A stretch of 64,000 bases of DNA from Streptomyces shenzhenensis (GTDB lineage Bacteria; Actinomycetota; Actinomycetes; Streptomycetales; Streptomycetaceae). Under the pieces are notes generated by a model that was not told where the DNA came from, did no database searches, and saw only the letters and a list, made by a program, of their open reading frames with translations. The DNA is taken from assembly GCF_021462265.1 (NCBI RefSeq), contig NZ_JAJONF010000043.1, positions 1 through 64,000 of the forward strand, in the 5' to 3' direction. The position numbers and the translations under genes were made by a program. Of the stretch, positions 1 through 8,275 are shown one piece after another. The first letter of the stretch is position 1; every line of letters starts with the position of its first letter.

Positions 1-3000
1 GCCGTCCTGGACGTCGCCGTGACCCTGGCCGCGGGCGGCACGCTGGCCATCGCCTCGACCGATGAGCGGCTGGACCCTTCCGCGTTGGCCGCGATGGTCG
101 AGGCCTGCGGTGTTCAGGTCGCCAGTGTCGTCCCCTCGCTTCTTGGCGTGCTGGAGCCTGGGAACGTCGCCGGTATCGGCAACTGGGTGCTGGGCGCCGA
201 GCGGCTGGAGTCCGGTCTGGCTGCCAAGTGGCGGGCACGGTCCAGGGTCTGGAACACCTACGGTCCTACCGAGGCCACGGTCATCACCACCGCCGTCCTC
301 CTGGAGGAGGGCATCACCGGCGAGGATGCCGCGCCGGCGATCGGCCGTCCGCTGCCCAACGTCCGCACCTACGTCCTGGACACCTACCTCCGACCGGTCC
401 CCGCAGGCGTCACGGGCGAGCTGTATGTCGCGGGTGACGGCCTGGCCCGCGGTTACGTGAACCGGCCGGACCTGACCGCGGAGCGGTTCGTCGCCTGCCC
501 CTTCGGCGACGGCGACGACGGTGACGGCGGCGGGCGGATGTACCGCACCGGCGACCTCGCCCGCTGGACGACCGACGGGCGGCTGGAGTTCGTCGGACGT
601 GCCGACGAGCAGGTGAAGATCCGCGGGTTCCGGGTCGAACTCGGCGAGGTCGAAGCCGTCCTCGCCGCGCACCCGGGGGTGAGGACAGCCGTGGCCATGG
701 TCCGCGAGGACCGGCCGGGCAACCCGCGCCTCGTCGGCTACGTCCTTCCGGCCGGCTTCGACGAACAGGGCCCCGCGGCCGAGGTGGAGGCCGGCGGCGT
801 GCGCGAGTTCGCGGCGACCCGGCTGCCGGACTACATGGTCCCCTCCGCCGTCGTGGTCCTCGACGCCCTGCCCCTCACCGTCAACGGGAAGCTCGACCGG
901 GCCGCCCTCCCGGTCCCCGACCCGGAGAACGACGGCTCGGGTCTCCTGCCCCGGACCGAGACCGAGGCGATGCTGTGCGCCCTGTTCGCCACGGTGCTGG
1001 GCGTCGACCGGGTGGCCGCCGACGGCAACTTCTTCGACCTGGGCGGCAATTCGGCGCTCGCGATGCACCTCGCCGGCCGGGTCCGTACGGAGACCGGAGC
1101 CGAGCTGAACCTGAAGCAGTTCTTCGGTGACCCCACGCCGATCGGCGCGGCGCGCATCCTGGGGACGAAGTCACGACCGTCGCTGGTCCCGGTGGAGCAC
1201 GAGGGCGGTGAGGCGCCGGCGACGGCCGGACAGCGACTCGTGTGGCGGCGTGCCGCGGCCAACCCGCGCACGCGGGCCCTTCAGTCGTCGGTGGCCCTCC
1301 GGCTGCGCGGGGAACTCGACCGGGACGCGCTGCGGGCGGCCCTGGCGGACGTGGCCGCGCGCCACGACATCCTGCGGACGGTCTTCGCCGAGGCACCGGA
1401 CGGCGGCCTGGTCCAGCGGATCCTCACCGCGGACGACCCGGCCGTCCTCGCGGATCTCACCGACCTCACGGCCGTCGCGGCGACGGAGGAGGCGCTTCCC
1501 GCGCTGCTGGCCGCCGGCGCCGCCCGCAGATTCGACCTCGAGAGCGAAACGCCGTGGGCGTCCGCCCTGTTCGCGCTCTCCGAGACCGAGCATGTCCTGC
1601 TTCTCGTACTGCACCGGATCGGCGGTGACGACGCGTCGAGGGATGCCCTCGTGCGGGACGTCTCCGTGGCCTACGGCGCGCGCCGCGAGGGGCGTGCCAC
1701 GGAGCGTGCGGCCCTGCCGCTGCAGTTCGCCGACTACGCGGTGTGGGAGAGCAGGCTGCTCGCGGAGGCGGACGCTTCCGCGGAGGACGCGACGGGGGCG
1801 AAGGAGAGCGTGGCCGGCGACCAGATCGCCTACTGGAGGGAGGTGCTGGCGGACGCGCCGCCCGCCACCACGCTCCCCGCGGACCGGCCGCGACCCGCGC
1901 GGCCGAGCCATCGGGCCGGCGCGGTGCCGTTGCAGGTGCCGGCCACGGTGCACGACCGTCTGATGGAGGCGGCCCGGCCGCTCGGCGCCACCTCGGTCGC
2001 CGTCGTGCACGCCGGGCTGGCGATGCTGCTCGCCCGGATGGGGGCCGGCACCGACCTGGTGCTCGGCGCCGTGGTGGCGCGGCCGGCTGCCGAAGGCGAA
2101 CTCGAGGCCGTCATGGGGCCGTTCGCCGGGTTGCTTCCGCTGCGTACGGACGTCTCGGGTGATCCGACGTTCCGGGAACTGCTCGGCCGGGTCCGGGAGA
2201 CCAGCGAGGAGGCTGAGCGGTCCGGGGACGTGCCGTTCGCGCGGATCACGCAGGCCCTGGGGCTCGCGGACGAGACACCCGGTGACCCGCATCCGCTGGT
2301 CCAGGTCCTCCTGGACGTGCGGGACGACACCGCGGCCAAGTGGGACACCCCGGCGGTCCCGGGGCTGGACGCCTCGCTCGTCGGCCTGGGCGCCCAGGCG
2401 TCCGGGTTCGATCTGACGGTCCGGCTGACCGACCGGCACCGGGACGACGGCGGTCCGGACGGCCTCGACGGCAGCCTGGAATACGCCGAGGAGCTGTTCG
2501 ACCGGGCCACCGCGGTCGGCCTGGCGCGGCGGCTGGTGCGCCTGCTCGGGCAGGTGGCTGCCGACCCGGAGCTGAGGCTCAGCCAGATCGACATCCTGCT
2601 CGGTGAGTCGGAGCTCCGGCGGCTGACCGAGGACTGGAACCGCGGCGCCGCCCGGGTCCCGGACGGCACCGTGCTTGCGGCGCTCGCCGAATCGGTGGCC
2701 CGCGACCCGCGTGCCGTGGCGGTCCGGGACGGGTACGGCCTCCTCAGCCGCCGCGCTCTGGACCGGGCGACGGCGTGGCTCGCCGCGCGGCTGGAGAGAC
2801 TGGGGACGGGCGCGGGCGACACCGTGGTGGTGGCGGCTCGGCCCGGCACCGGCTGGGCGGTCGCCGTGCTCGGGGTGCTCCGGTCCGGTGCCGTATGCCT
2901 GATCGCCGACCCGGACGCGCCCGGAGGGCCGCTGGCGGCGGCCGCCGCGCTGGGCTGCGCCCACGTGGCCGCGCTCGTCGTGGCGGGCGGGGTCGCGGCG

Positions 3001-4728
3001 GGCCGCGCCCCGTCGGGTGCGCGGGGGACGGGCTCCGGGCCCGACGCGGTGCCGGTGCTGCGGGTGGAGGACGCGATCCGGGCCGGGGGCAGGCGCCTGC
3101 GTCGTACCGTCGCCGTCTCGGACCCGCTGCCGTCCCAACCGGCCGTAGTGCTGCCCGCGCGGGCGTCCGACGGCACGCTCGTGGGCGAGCTGGTGGACCA
3201 CCGGTCGCTGCTCGGCCGTGTCATCGACCGTCAGGCGGCCTCCCCGTCGGCGGAGTCGGCCAGGGAAGCGACCCTCCTGGATACGAACGCGCCCGTCACC
3301 GAGCTGCTCGTCGGGCTGCTGGCCGCGCTGCGCGGGGGCCGCACCGTCATACTGGAGGCCGTCGCGCCCACCCAGCTGTCCGCGACGGTCCCGGCGGCCG
3401 CGCCCACCCAGCTGTCCGCCACCGCCCCGGCCGCCACGCATGCCACGACGTCTCTCGCCGCATCCTCTGCCACACCCTCCGCCACCGCACCCTCCGCCAC
3501 GTCCGCCACCACGTCCGCCATCGCGTCCGCCACCGTGGCCGCGGACGGGCGACCGGAGCGTGAGCCCGTGTCGGACGGTGTCCGGCTGCCCCGTACCGCC
3601 CGCGCCTACGTGCTCGACGAGTGGCTTCGTCCGGTGCCGGTCGGAGTGGCGGGCGACCTGTATGTGGCCGGGCCGTCGCTGGCCCGCGCCTACCTCGGCG
3701 CGCCGGCCCGCACCGCGGGCAGCCTCGTCCCCGACCCCTTCGGGCCCGGCGGTGACCTGATGCTGCGTACCGGGCGGCGTGCCGCGTGGACCTCGGACGG
3801 GCTGGTGCAGCCGCGTGCCGCGGAGACCGGCGCCGGTCTGGCGGCGCCGCGGCGTCCCGGACGCCGGCGCGACGACCTGGACGCGCTGCTGCCGCTGCAG
3901 AGCGGAGGCTCCCGACTGCCGCTGTTCTGCCTGCACCACAGCACGGGCCTGGCCTGGTCCTACGCCGCGCTCCTCCGGCATCTGCCCGAGGACCTGCCGG
4001 TCTACGGCCTGCAGACGCCCGGTTTCACCGACCGCAGGGCGATGCCGAGCAGCGTGGACGAGTTGGTGGCCGACTACGTCGCCCGGATCCGCACGGTGCA
4101 GCCCGAGGGGCCGTACCAGCTCCTCGGCTGGTCCTTCGGCGCGGTACTGGCCCAGGCCATCGCGACGGAGCTGGAGGCGCAGGGCGAGCAGGTCGCGCTG
4201 CTGGCACTGCTGGACGGATTCCCGGGCGGGCACCACAGGGAGGACGACACCGGTCCGCAGGGCGACGGCGACCCGGCGGACGGCACGCTGGTCCGCATCG
4301 ACGGCGGGGCGGACCAGGAGGGGCGGGCGCTGCTCGACGGTCCGGGGGCGTCGAACCCGCCGGCCGACTCGTTCTCGCTCAACATGGAGGAGACGAAGCA
4401 GCACATGATCCGGCTGGCGCAGGAGCACACGCCCCGGCGTTTCGGCGGCGGTGCGCTGCTGTTCCTGGCCACCGAGGGCGGTCTTGCCCACATGTCGCTC
4501 GCGGCGGCGCGCACGACCTGGGAGCGGTACATCGACGACCGCATCGAAGCGTTCGAGATCGCCGCCGACCACGTGGGGATGCTGCGGGGCGAGCACGCCG
4601 CGGCCATCGGACGGACGGTCGCGGAACGACTCGTAACCGCCGAGCCCGAGCCCGAGCCCGCCGACGGCACACCCCGTCCCACCCCCGAGCGGCCCGTGTC
4701 CGACGACAAGCCCGTCTCAGAGAGGTAG
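1..4728 (+). CDS. NRPS terminal part: A(partial)-PCP-X-decayed A-TE
   Basis: The reading frame is open from base 1, so the gene starts outside the window. Visible in order (codons from base 1): the second half of an adenylation domain with NTYGPTE, YRTGDLAR and NGKLDR motifs; a PCP with DLGGNS (Ser at codon 351); a condensation-like domain (about 397-870) whose catalytic motif reads HRIGGDD at codons 538-544; a decayed adenylation-like stretch (about 875-1285); and a type I thioesterase with GWSFG (Ser about codon 1378) and a DHVG histidine. HRxxxDD in place of HHxxxDG is known from the X domain of glycopeptide NRPSs, a dead C-type domain that recruits Oxy P450s. The TE implies this is the last subunit. 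A P450 follows 7 bp downstream. The A-domain specificity code is incomplete because its first positions lie off the window, so the last amino acid cannot be predicted. Confidence 0.95.
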   Translation, partial: AVLDVAVTLAAGGTLAIASTDERLDPSALAAMVEACGVQVASVVPSLLGVLEPGNVAGIGNWVLGAERLESGLAAKWRARSRVWNTYGPTEATVITTAVLLEEGITGEDAAPAIGRPLPNVRTYVLDTYLRPVPAGVTGELYVAGDGLARGYVNRPDLTAERFVACPFGDGDDGDGGGRMYRTGDLARWTTDGRLEFVGRADEQVKIRGFRVELGEVEAVLAAHPGVRTAVAMVREDRPGNPRLVGYVLPAGFDEQGPAAEVEAGGVREFAATRLPDYMVPSAVVVLDALPLTVNGKLDRAALPVPDPENDGSGLLPRTETEAMLCALFATVLGVDRVAADGNFFDLGGNSALAMHLAGRVRTETGAELNLKQFFGDPTPIGAARILGTKSRPSLVPVEHEGGEAPATAGQRLVWRRAAANPRTRALQSSVALRLRGELDRDALRAALADVAARHDILRTVFAEAPDGGLVQRILTADDPAVLADLTDLTAVAATEEALPALLAAGAARRFDLESETPWASALFALSETEHVLLLVLHRIGGDDASRDALVRDVSVAYGARREGRATERAALPLQFADYAVWESRLLAEADASAEDATGAKESVAGDQIAYWREVLADAPPATTLPADRPRPARPSHRAGAVPLQVPATVHDRLMEAARPLGATSVAVVHAGLAMLLARMGAGTDLVLGAVVARPAAEGELEAVMGPFAGLLPLRTDVSGDPTFRELLGRVRETSEEAERSGDVPFARITQALGLADETPGDPHPLVQVLLDVRDDTAAKWDTPAVPGLDASLVGLGAQASGFDLTVRLTDRHRDDGGPDGLDGSLEYAEELFDRATAVGLARRLVRLLGQVAADPELRLSQIDILLGESELRRLTEDWNRGAARVPDGTVLAALAESVARDPRAVAVRDGYGLLSRRALDRATAWLAARLERLGTGAGDTVVVAARPGTGWAVAVLGVLRSGAVCLIADPDAPGGPLAAAAALGCAHVAALVVAGGVAAGRAPSGARGTGSGPDAVPVLRVEDAIRAGGRRLRRTVAVSDPLPSQPAVVLPARASDGTLVGELVDHRSLLGRVIDRQAASPSAESAREATLLDTNAPVTELLVGLLAALRGGRTVILEAVAPTQLSATVPAAAPTQLSATAPAATHATTSLAASSATPSATAPSATSATTSAIASATVAADGRPEREPVSDGVRLPRTARAYVLDEWLRPVPVGVAGDLYVAGPSLARAYLGAPARTAGSLVPDPFGPGGDLMLRTGRRAAWTSDGLVQPRAAETGAGLAAPRRPGRRRDDLDALLPLQSGGSRLPLFCLHHSTGLAWSYAALLRHLPEDLPVYGLQTPGFTDRRAMPSSVDELVADYVARIRTVQPEGPYQLLGWSFGAVLAQAIATELEAQGEQVALLALLDGFPGGHHREDDTGPQGDGDPADGTLVRIDGGADQEGRALLDGPGASNPPADSFSLNMEETKQHMIRLAQEHTPRRFGGGALLFLATEGGLAHMSLAAARTTWERYIDDRIEAFEIAADHVGMLRGEHAAAIGRTVAERLVTAEPEPEPADGTPRPTPERPVSDDKPVSER
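1190..2610 (+). other. X-type (non-catalytic) condensation domain
   Basis: This part of the NRPS has the length and conserved blocks of a condensation domain, but the HHxxxDG motif is HRIGGDD (bases 1612-1632). The second, catalytic His is Arg and the Gly is Asp. This is the HRxxxDD pattern known for X domains in glycopeptide synthetases. Its position directly after the PCP of the last complete module also fits. Condensation activity is not expected; the inferred role is docking of the P450 encoded downstream. Confidence 0.8.
2620..3870 (+). other. Decayed adenylation-like region between X and TE
   Basis: Pieces of an adenylation domain are recognisable: an N-terminal AVRDG-like start, a segment resembling the A4 neighbourhood near 3285-3360, and an A5-A6-like segment (AYVLDEWLRPVPVG, DLYVAG) at about 3600-3680. 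The core AMP-binding loop, GPTE motif, the motifs after A7 and any following PCP are missing. The middle is an Ala/Thr/Ser-rich low-complexity run (3364-3545). It looks like the relic of a lost extra module (C became X, A decayed, PCP deleted). Activity is very unlikely. Confidence 0.7.
3364..3435 (+). repeat. 36-bp tandem repeat in the low-complexity linker
   Basis: Two in-frame copies of a 36-bp unit begin at 3364 and 3400 and share their first 20 bases exactly. They open the Ala/Thr/Ser-rich stretch inside the decayed A-like region of the NRPS, and the stretch continues to about 3545 with short degenerate ACG/GCC-rich repeats. Confidence 0.7.
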
Positions 4729-4735
4729 AAAGCGC

Positions 4736-5941
4736 ATGACGCAGTCGTTCGAGATTCCGATCGACAAGCGCCGGAACGTGCTGGACCCGGTGCCGGAGCT
4801 CCGGGAGATCAGCGCGCGGACGCCGCTGTTCAGGCCGCCCGGCGGGATGCCCCACTGGATCGTGACCGACCGCGAGCTGGTACGGCAGATCCTTGCCGAC
4901 GACGAGCGGTTCTCCAGCATGCCGCCGCCGGAGCAGGACGGCCGTAAACCCGATCCGCATCCGGGGAGCCTGCTGCAGACCGACGGGGCGGTGCACGCCC
5001 GGCTGCGGCGGCTGGTGGCACCGATGTTCACGGTGCGGCAGATGAAGACGCTGGAGCCGATGATGGTGCGGATCGTGGCCGAGCGCCTGGACGTGCTGGA
5101 GCGGGCCGGTCAACCCGCCGACCTGATGCGGTACTTCGCCCGGCCCGTGTCCGGTCTGATCCTCGCGGAGATCCTCGGCCTGCCCCGTGACGACCTGTCC
5201 GAGCTGTCCCGGCTCGGCGACCACCGCGCCTCCGGGCACAGCCCCCGCCGGCACTCGGCGACCTCGGAGTACGTCGGGCACTTCCGGAAGCTGGTCGCGG
5301 CGGAGCGCCGGAATCCGGGCGAAGGGCTGGCCGGGGCGCTGATCCGGGAGCACGGAAACGCGGTGTCGGACGAGGAGATCGCCGGCATCTGCGAGAGCAT
5401 CGCCAACGGTTCGATCGAGAACACCGCGGAGACGATCGCCCTGGGCACCCTGGCGCTGCTGTGCCATCCCGAGCAGATGACCCTGCTGCGGGAACGGCCC
5501 GAGCTGATGGACCGGGCGGTGGAGGAACTGCTGCGGCACGTCTCGGTAGTGGCCGCCGTCTCACCGCGCACGGCGCTGGTGGACGTGGCGATCGGCGGCG
5601 AGGTGATCAAGGCCGGTGAGGTGGTGTCGTGCTCGGTGTTCGCCGCGAACCGCTGCCCGTACGGCGAAGGCGACGGCGACGCCGACGGCAACGGTGACAG
5701 TGGCGGTGGCGGCTCCGCCGACGGACTGGACATCGCGCGCGAGCCCGCCAACCACCTGGCCCTGGGGTACGGCGTCCACTTCTGCCTGGGCGCGGCGCTG
5801 GCCCGGCTGCAGATGCGCGTCGCCTTCACGGGGCTGCTGGAGCGCTTCCCGAACCTGCGGCTCGGCGCCGGGGTGGAGGAGCTCCGGTTCCGGGTGCTGG
5901 CGCCGCAGTTCGGCGTCGAGACGCTGCCGGTCCTCTGGTGA
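4736..5941 (+). CDS. Cytochrome P450, putative peptide-tailoring (Oxy-like)
   Basis: A 401-residue bacterial class I P450. It has ExxR at E264-R267 and the heme loop GYGVHFCLG with Cys350 as the proximal ligand. The I-helix reads GSIENTAE, so the usual acid-Thr pair appears as Glu228-Asn229-Thr230. Between the K-prime region and the heme loop, the usual NRDPxxFPDPDR segment is replaced by a Gly/Asp/Ser-rich insert (about residues 305-328). The gene lies 7 bp after the X-TE NRPS and overlaps the ferredoxin gene by GTGA, so the three are probably co-transcribed. Oxy P450s of glycopeptide clusters cross-link aromatic side chains on an X-domain-bound peptide. That role fits the context but is inferred, and beta-hydroxylation of a PCP-bound residue is an alternative. 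Confidence 0.92.
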   Translation: MTQSFEIPIDKRRNVLDPVPELREISARTPLFRPPGGMPHWIVTDRELVRQILADDERFSSMPPPEQDGRKPDPHPGSLLQTDGAVHARLRRLVAPMFTVRQMKTLEPMMVRIVAERLDVLERAGQPADLMRYFARPVSGLILAEILGLPRDDLSELSRLGDHRASGHSPRRHSATSEYVGHFRKLVAAERRNPGEGLAGALIREHGNAVSDEEIAGICESIANGSIENTAETIALGTLALLCHPEQMTLLRERPELMDRAVEELLRHVSVVAAVSPRTALVDVAIGGEVIKAGEVVSCSVFAANRCPYGEGDGDADGNGDSGGGGSADGLDIAREPANHLALGYGVHFCLGAALARLQMRVAFTGLLERFPNLRLGAGVEELRFRVLAPQFGVETLPVLW

Positions 5942-6267
5942 GACCGACGGAGGCACCGGCTGACGGACCGGTCGACGGACCGGTTGACGGACCGGCACAG
6001 GGATCCGCGCGGAGCACGGCGCGGGTAGGGATACGCGTGGACCGCGACAGCTGCGTCGGCTCGGGAGCCTGCGCGTTGTTCGAGCCGGCGTTCTTCGACC
6101 AGTCGGAGGAGGACGGCCTGGTGCTGCCACGCGTCCGTGAGGCGGAGCCGGAGGCGCTTCCGGCGCTGCGTGCGGCCGCGTCCCGCTGCCCGGCCCGGGC
6201 CATCTCCGTGGTGCCTCTCGACGGGCACGACGGGCCGGCCGGCGGCGCGAGGGACCGGACTGACTGA
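5938..6267 (+). CDS. 3Fe-4S type ferredoxin
   Basis: A 109-residue product. The C-terminal two thirds is an actinobacterial P450-partner ferredoxin: CVGSGAC followed about 45 residues later by RCPARAI. Three cysteines in this spacing fit a 3Fe-4S cluster. It should pass electrons to the P450 whose stop codon it overlaps (GTGA). The N-terminus contains a 12-bp unit repeated three times (5961-5996), coding for a Gly-Pro-Val-Asp run. An in-frame GTG at 6037 would give a product starting just before the first cysteine and closer to usual ferredoxin length, so the extension may not be translated. Confidence 0.88.
   Translation: MRPTEAPADGPVDGPVDGPAQGSARSTARVGIRVDRDSCVGSGACALFEPAFFDQSEEDGLVLPRVREAEPEALPALRAAASRCPARAISVVPLDGHDGPAGGARDRTD
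5961..5996 (+). repeat. Three 12-bp tandem repeats at ferredoxin N-terminus
   Basis: Three nearly identical 12-bp units built on GACGGACCGG sit in frame just after the start of the ferredoxin gene and encode an Asp-Gly-Pro-Val-like repeat. They look like replication slippage in a non-structured extension. Confidence 0.75.
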
Positions 6268-6329
6268 ACGGTCGCAGGGGACGCCCGTTGCAACCCCGGT
6301 GTGACCGGGCCCCCCGTAGAACTGCTGGT

Positions 6330-6947
6330 ATGCCGAATTACCATCAGAAGCGCATGGCCCGGCCCCTCCTGCTGGCCCTGTCCGTGGTGGCAGCCGGAGC
6401 GCTCGTCGCCGGCTGCTCCGACTCGGGCTCCAGCGACGCGTCCACCTCGGTCGGGGACTCGGATCCCTCTTCCGCGAGTTCATCGGGTTCATCGGGTTCG
6501 TCGGGTTCGTCGGGCAGTTCGAGCAGCGCCGGTGTGGCGTACGCGAAGTGCATGCGGGAGCACGGCGTCTCGAACTTCCCCGACCCGACGGAGGACAGCG
6601 GGGGCGGTGTCAAGCTGGTCATCCCGCAGGGTGTCGACCAGAATTCGCCGACGTTCAAGTCGGCCCAGTCGGCTTGCCAGAGCCTGCTGTACCAGGGCGA
6701 CACCGGTGACGCCGCCGGCAGCCGCGCCTTCGACGCCACGAAGGTCGCGGCGTGGGCGAAGTGCATCCGTGAGCACGGCGTGCCCAACTTCCAGGACCCC
6801 CAGGTCAACGGGAACACCATCATCATCGATGCCAACGCGGCCGGTCTGTCCGGGCGGGACGATCCCAAGTTCTCCAAGGCCGCGGAGGCGTGCTACAGCA
6901 TCCGGCCCGGCGGCACGCTCGCCTTCATGGGAGGGCCGCAGCAGTGA
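6330..6947 (+). CDS. Lipoprotein with duplicated CMREHG motif
   Basis: A 205-residue exported lipoprotein. Lys/Arg residues precede a hydrophobic segment and the lipobox LVAGC (Cys29), followed by a Ser/Gly-rich spacer. The body has two related motifs, YAKCMREHGVSNFPDP and WAKCIREHGVPNFQDP, typical of a lipoprotein family found next to MacAB-like efflux genes in actinobacteria. An upstream in-frame start at 6288 would put 14 residues before the signal peptide, and ATG 6354 is also possible. It overlaps the membrane fusion gene by GTGA, so it is the first gene of a four-gene export operon. Its role is probably periplasmic or cell-wall-side partner of the pump; substrate unknown. Confidence 0.8.
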   Translation: MPNYHQKRMARPLLLALSVVAAGALVAGCSDSGSSDASTSVGDSDPSSASSSGSSGSSGSSGSSSSAGVAYAKCMREHGVSNFPDPTEDSGGGVKLVIPQGVDQNSPTFKSAQSACQSLLYQGDTGDAAGSRAFDATKVAAWAKCIREHGVPNFQDPQVNGNTIIIDANAAGLSGRDDPKFSKAAEACYSIRPGGTLAFMGGPQQ

Positions 6948-8275
6948 CGAGCCAGGAAGAGGGCACCGTCGAGCGGGTGTCCGCCCAGGAGGCGGCGGAC
7001 GCCGGGGGAGGGGAGCTGGAACCCCGGGCCGAGACCCTCCCCTCCTTCGACGGGAGCGGTGGCGGTGGGGCGGTGGAGCCGGCGGCAGAGCCGGCCCCGC
7101 GCGGACGGCGCCGCGGTATGCGTACCGCGCTGATCGCCGCATGCGCCGTGGTGATCGCCGCGGCCGCGGTCGGCGCCGCCTCGGGCGCGTTCGGCGGCGG
7201 GGGCGGACAGGCCGACGCCTCGGCGCCGACCGGACCGCCGGCCACGGCGAAGGTACAGCGGACGACGCTGACCAGCTCCCAGACCATGGACGGGCAGCTC
7301 GGGTACGGCGACACCTCGGCCGTGCAGGCCCCCTCCTCCGGAGCCTCCGGCTCGTCCCAGTCTGGGCAGTCGGCGCAGGGCGGCGGCTCGGCGTCCGCCG
7401 CCGGGATCGTCACCTGGATGCCCTCGGACGGCGACACCATCACCCGCGGGAAGCCGGTCTACAAGGTCAACCAGCAGTCGGTGCCGCTCCTTTACGGCTC
7501 GGTGCCGCTGTACCGGACACTGAGTCCGGGCAGCAGCGGCAGCGACGTCAAGATGCTGGAGCAGAACCTCCGGGCCCTCGGATACAAGGGCTTCACGGTG
7601 GACAGCACCTACGACTCGGACACCGCCGCCGCCGTCGAGAAGTGGCAGGGCGACCTCGGCCGTACGGAGACGGGCGAGGTGAAGGTGGGCGACGCGGTGG
7701 TGGCCTCCGGCGCGCGCCGGGTCGCCAAGGCGGGGCTCGCCATCGGCGACACCCTGGCCGGGAGCGTGCTCACCTGGACGGGCACCGACCGGGTCATCTC
7801 CGTGGACCTGCCCGTGCAGTACGCGGACCTGGCGAAGAAGGGCGGGGAGTCCACGGTCACGCTGCCGGACAACTCCACGGTGACCGCGGTGGTGACGGAC
7901 ATCGGTACGCCGACCTCGTCGGGGAACGCCTCCGGTTCGGGCTCCTCGGACTCCGGGGGTTCGTCGGGCTCCGCGGGCTCGGGTTCCTCCAACGCCACCC
8001 TCCCGGTCGAGCTGAAGGTCAAGGACACCAAGAAGCTCGGCTCCTACCAGGCCGCCGCCGTCAGCGTCGAGTTCGCCTCCGGCGTGCGCTCGAACGTGCT
8101 GGCGGTGCCGATCAGCGCCCTGTACGCGCTGCCGCACGGCGGCTACGCGGTCGAGGTGGTGACCGGGACGAAGACGGAGTACCGCAAGGTGACGCTCGGG
8201 ATGTTCGGCAACGGCATGGTCGAGGTCTCCGGCACCGGGATCACCGCGGGCACGGTCGTGGGGGTTCCCAAGTGA
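6944..8275 (+). CDS. Membrane fusion (MacA-like) protein with peptidoglycan-binding domain
   Basis: A 443-residue product from GTG 6944, which overlaps the lipoprotein stop. Residues 1-58 are charged and Gly/Pro-rich, 60-80 form one membrane anchor, and about 188-235 match a peptidoglycan-binding (PG_binding_1) domain (SDVKMLEQNLRALGY ... AVEKWQ). The C-terminal part has HlyD/MacA beta-barrel features and ends with the typical IxxGxxVVGVPK-like tail. A Ser/Gly-rich linker (about 325-350) splits the distal domain. It is expected to couple the ABC permease 8991-10250 to the cell wall. Confidence 0.85.
   Translation: MTSQEEGTVERVSAQEAADAGGGELEPRAETLPSFDGSGGGGAVEPAAEPAPRGRRRGMRTALIAACAVVIAAAAVGAASGAFGGGGGQADASAPTGPPATAKVQRTTLTSSQTMDGQLGYGDTSAVQAPSSGASGSSQSGQSAQGGGSASAAGIVTWMPSDGDTITRGKPVYKVNQQSVPLLYGSVPLYRTLSPGSSGSDVKMLEQNLRALGYKGFTVDSTYDSDTAAAVEKWQGDLGRTETGEVKVGDAVVASGARRVAKAGLAIGDTLAGSVLTWTGTDRVISVDLPVQYADLAKKGGESTVTLPDNSTVTAVVTDIGTPTSSGNASGSGSSDSGGSSGSAGSGSSNATLPVELKVKDTKKLGSYQAAAVSVEFASGVRSNVLAVPISALYALPHGGYAVEVVTGTKTEYRKVTLGMFGNGMVEVSGTGITAGTVVGVPK

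Noticed and set aside
3364..3545. Tandem repeats considered as a CRISPR or mobile element
   Set aside because: The repeats are in frame within the NRPS gene, have no spacers, and encode an Ala/Thr/Ser-rich linker.
1171..4596. 1141-codon minus-strand open frame opposite the NRPS
   Set aside because: It has no recognisable domain and follows the codon pattern of the NRPS on the other strand.
6301..8271. Long upstream extension of the ABC ATPase frame
   Set aside because: It overlaps the lipoprotein and fusion protein genes in another frame; the ATPase fold begins at GTG 8272.
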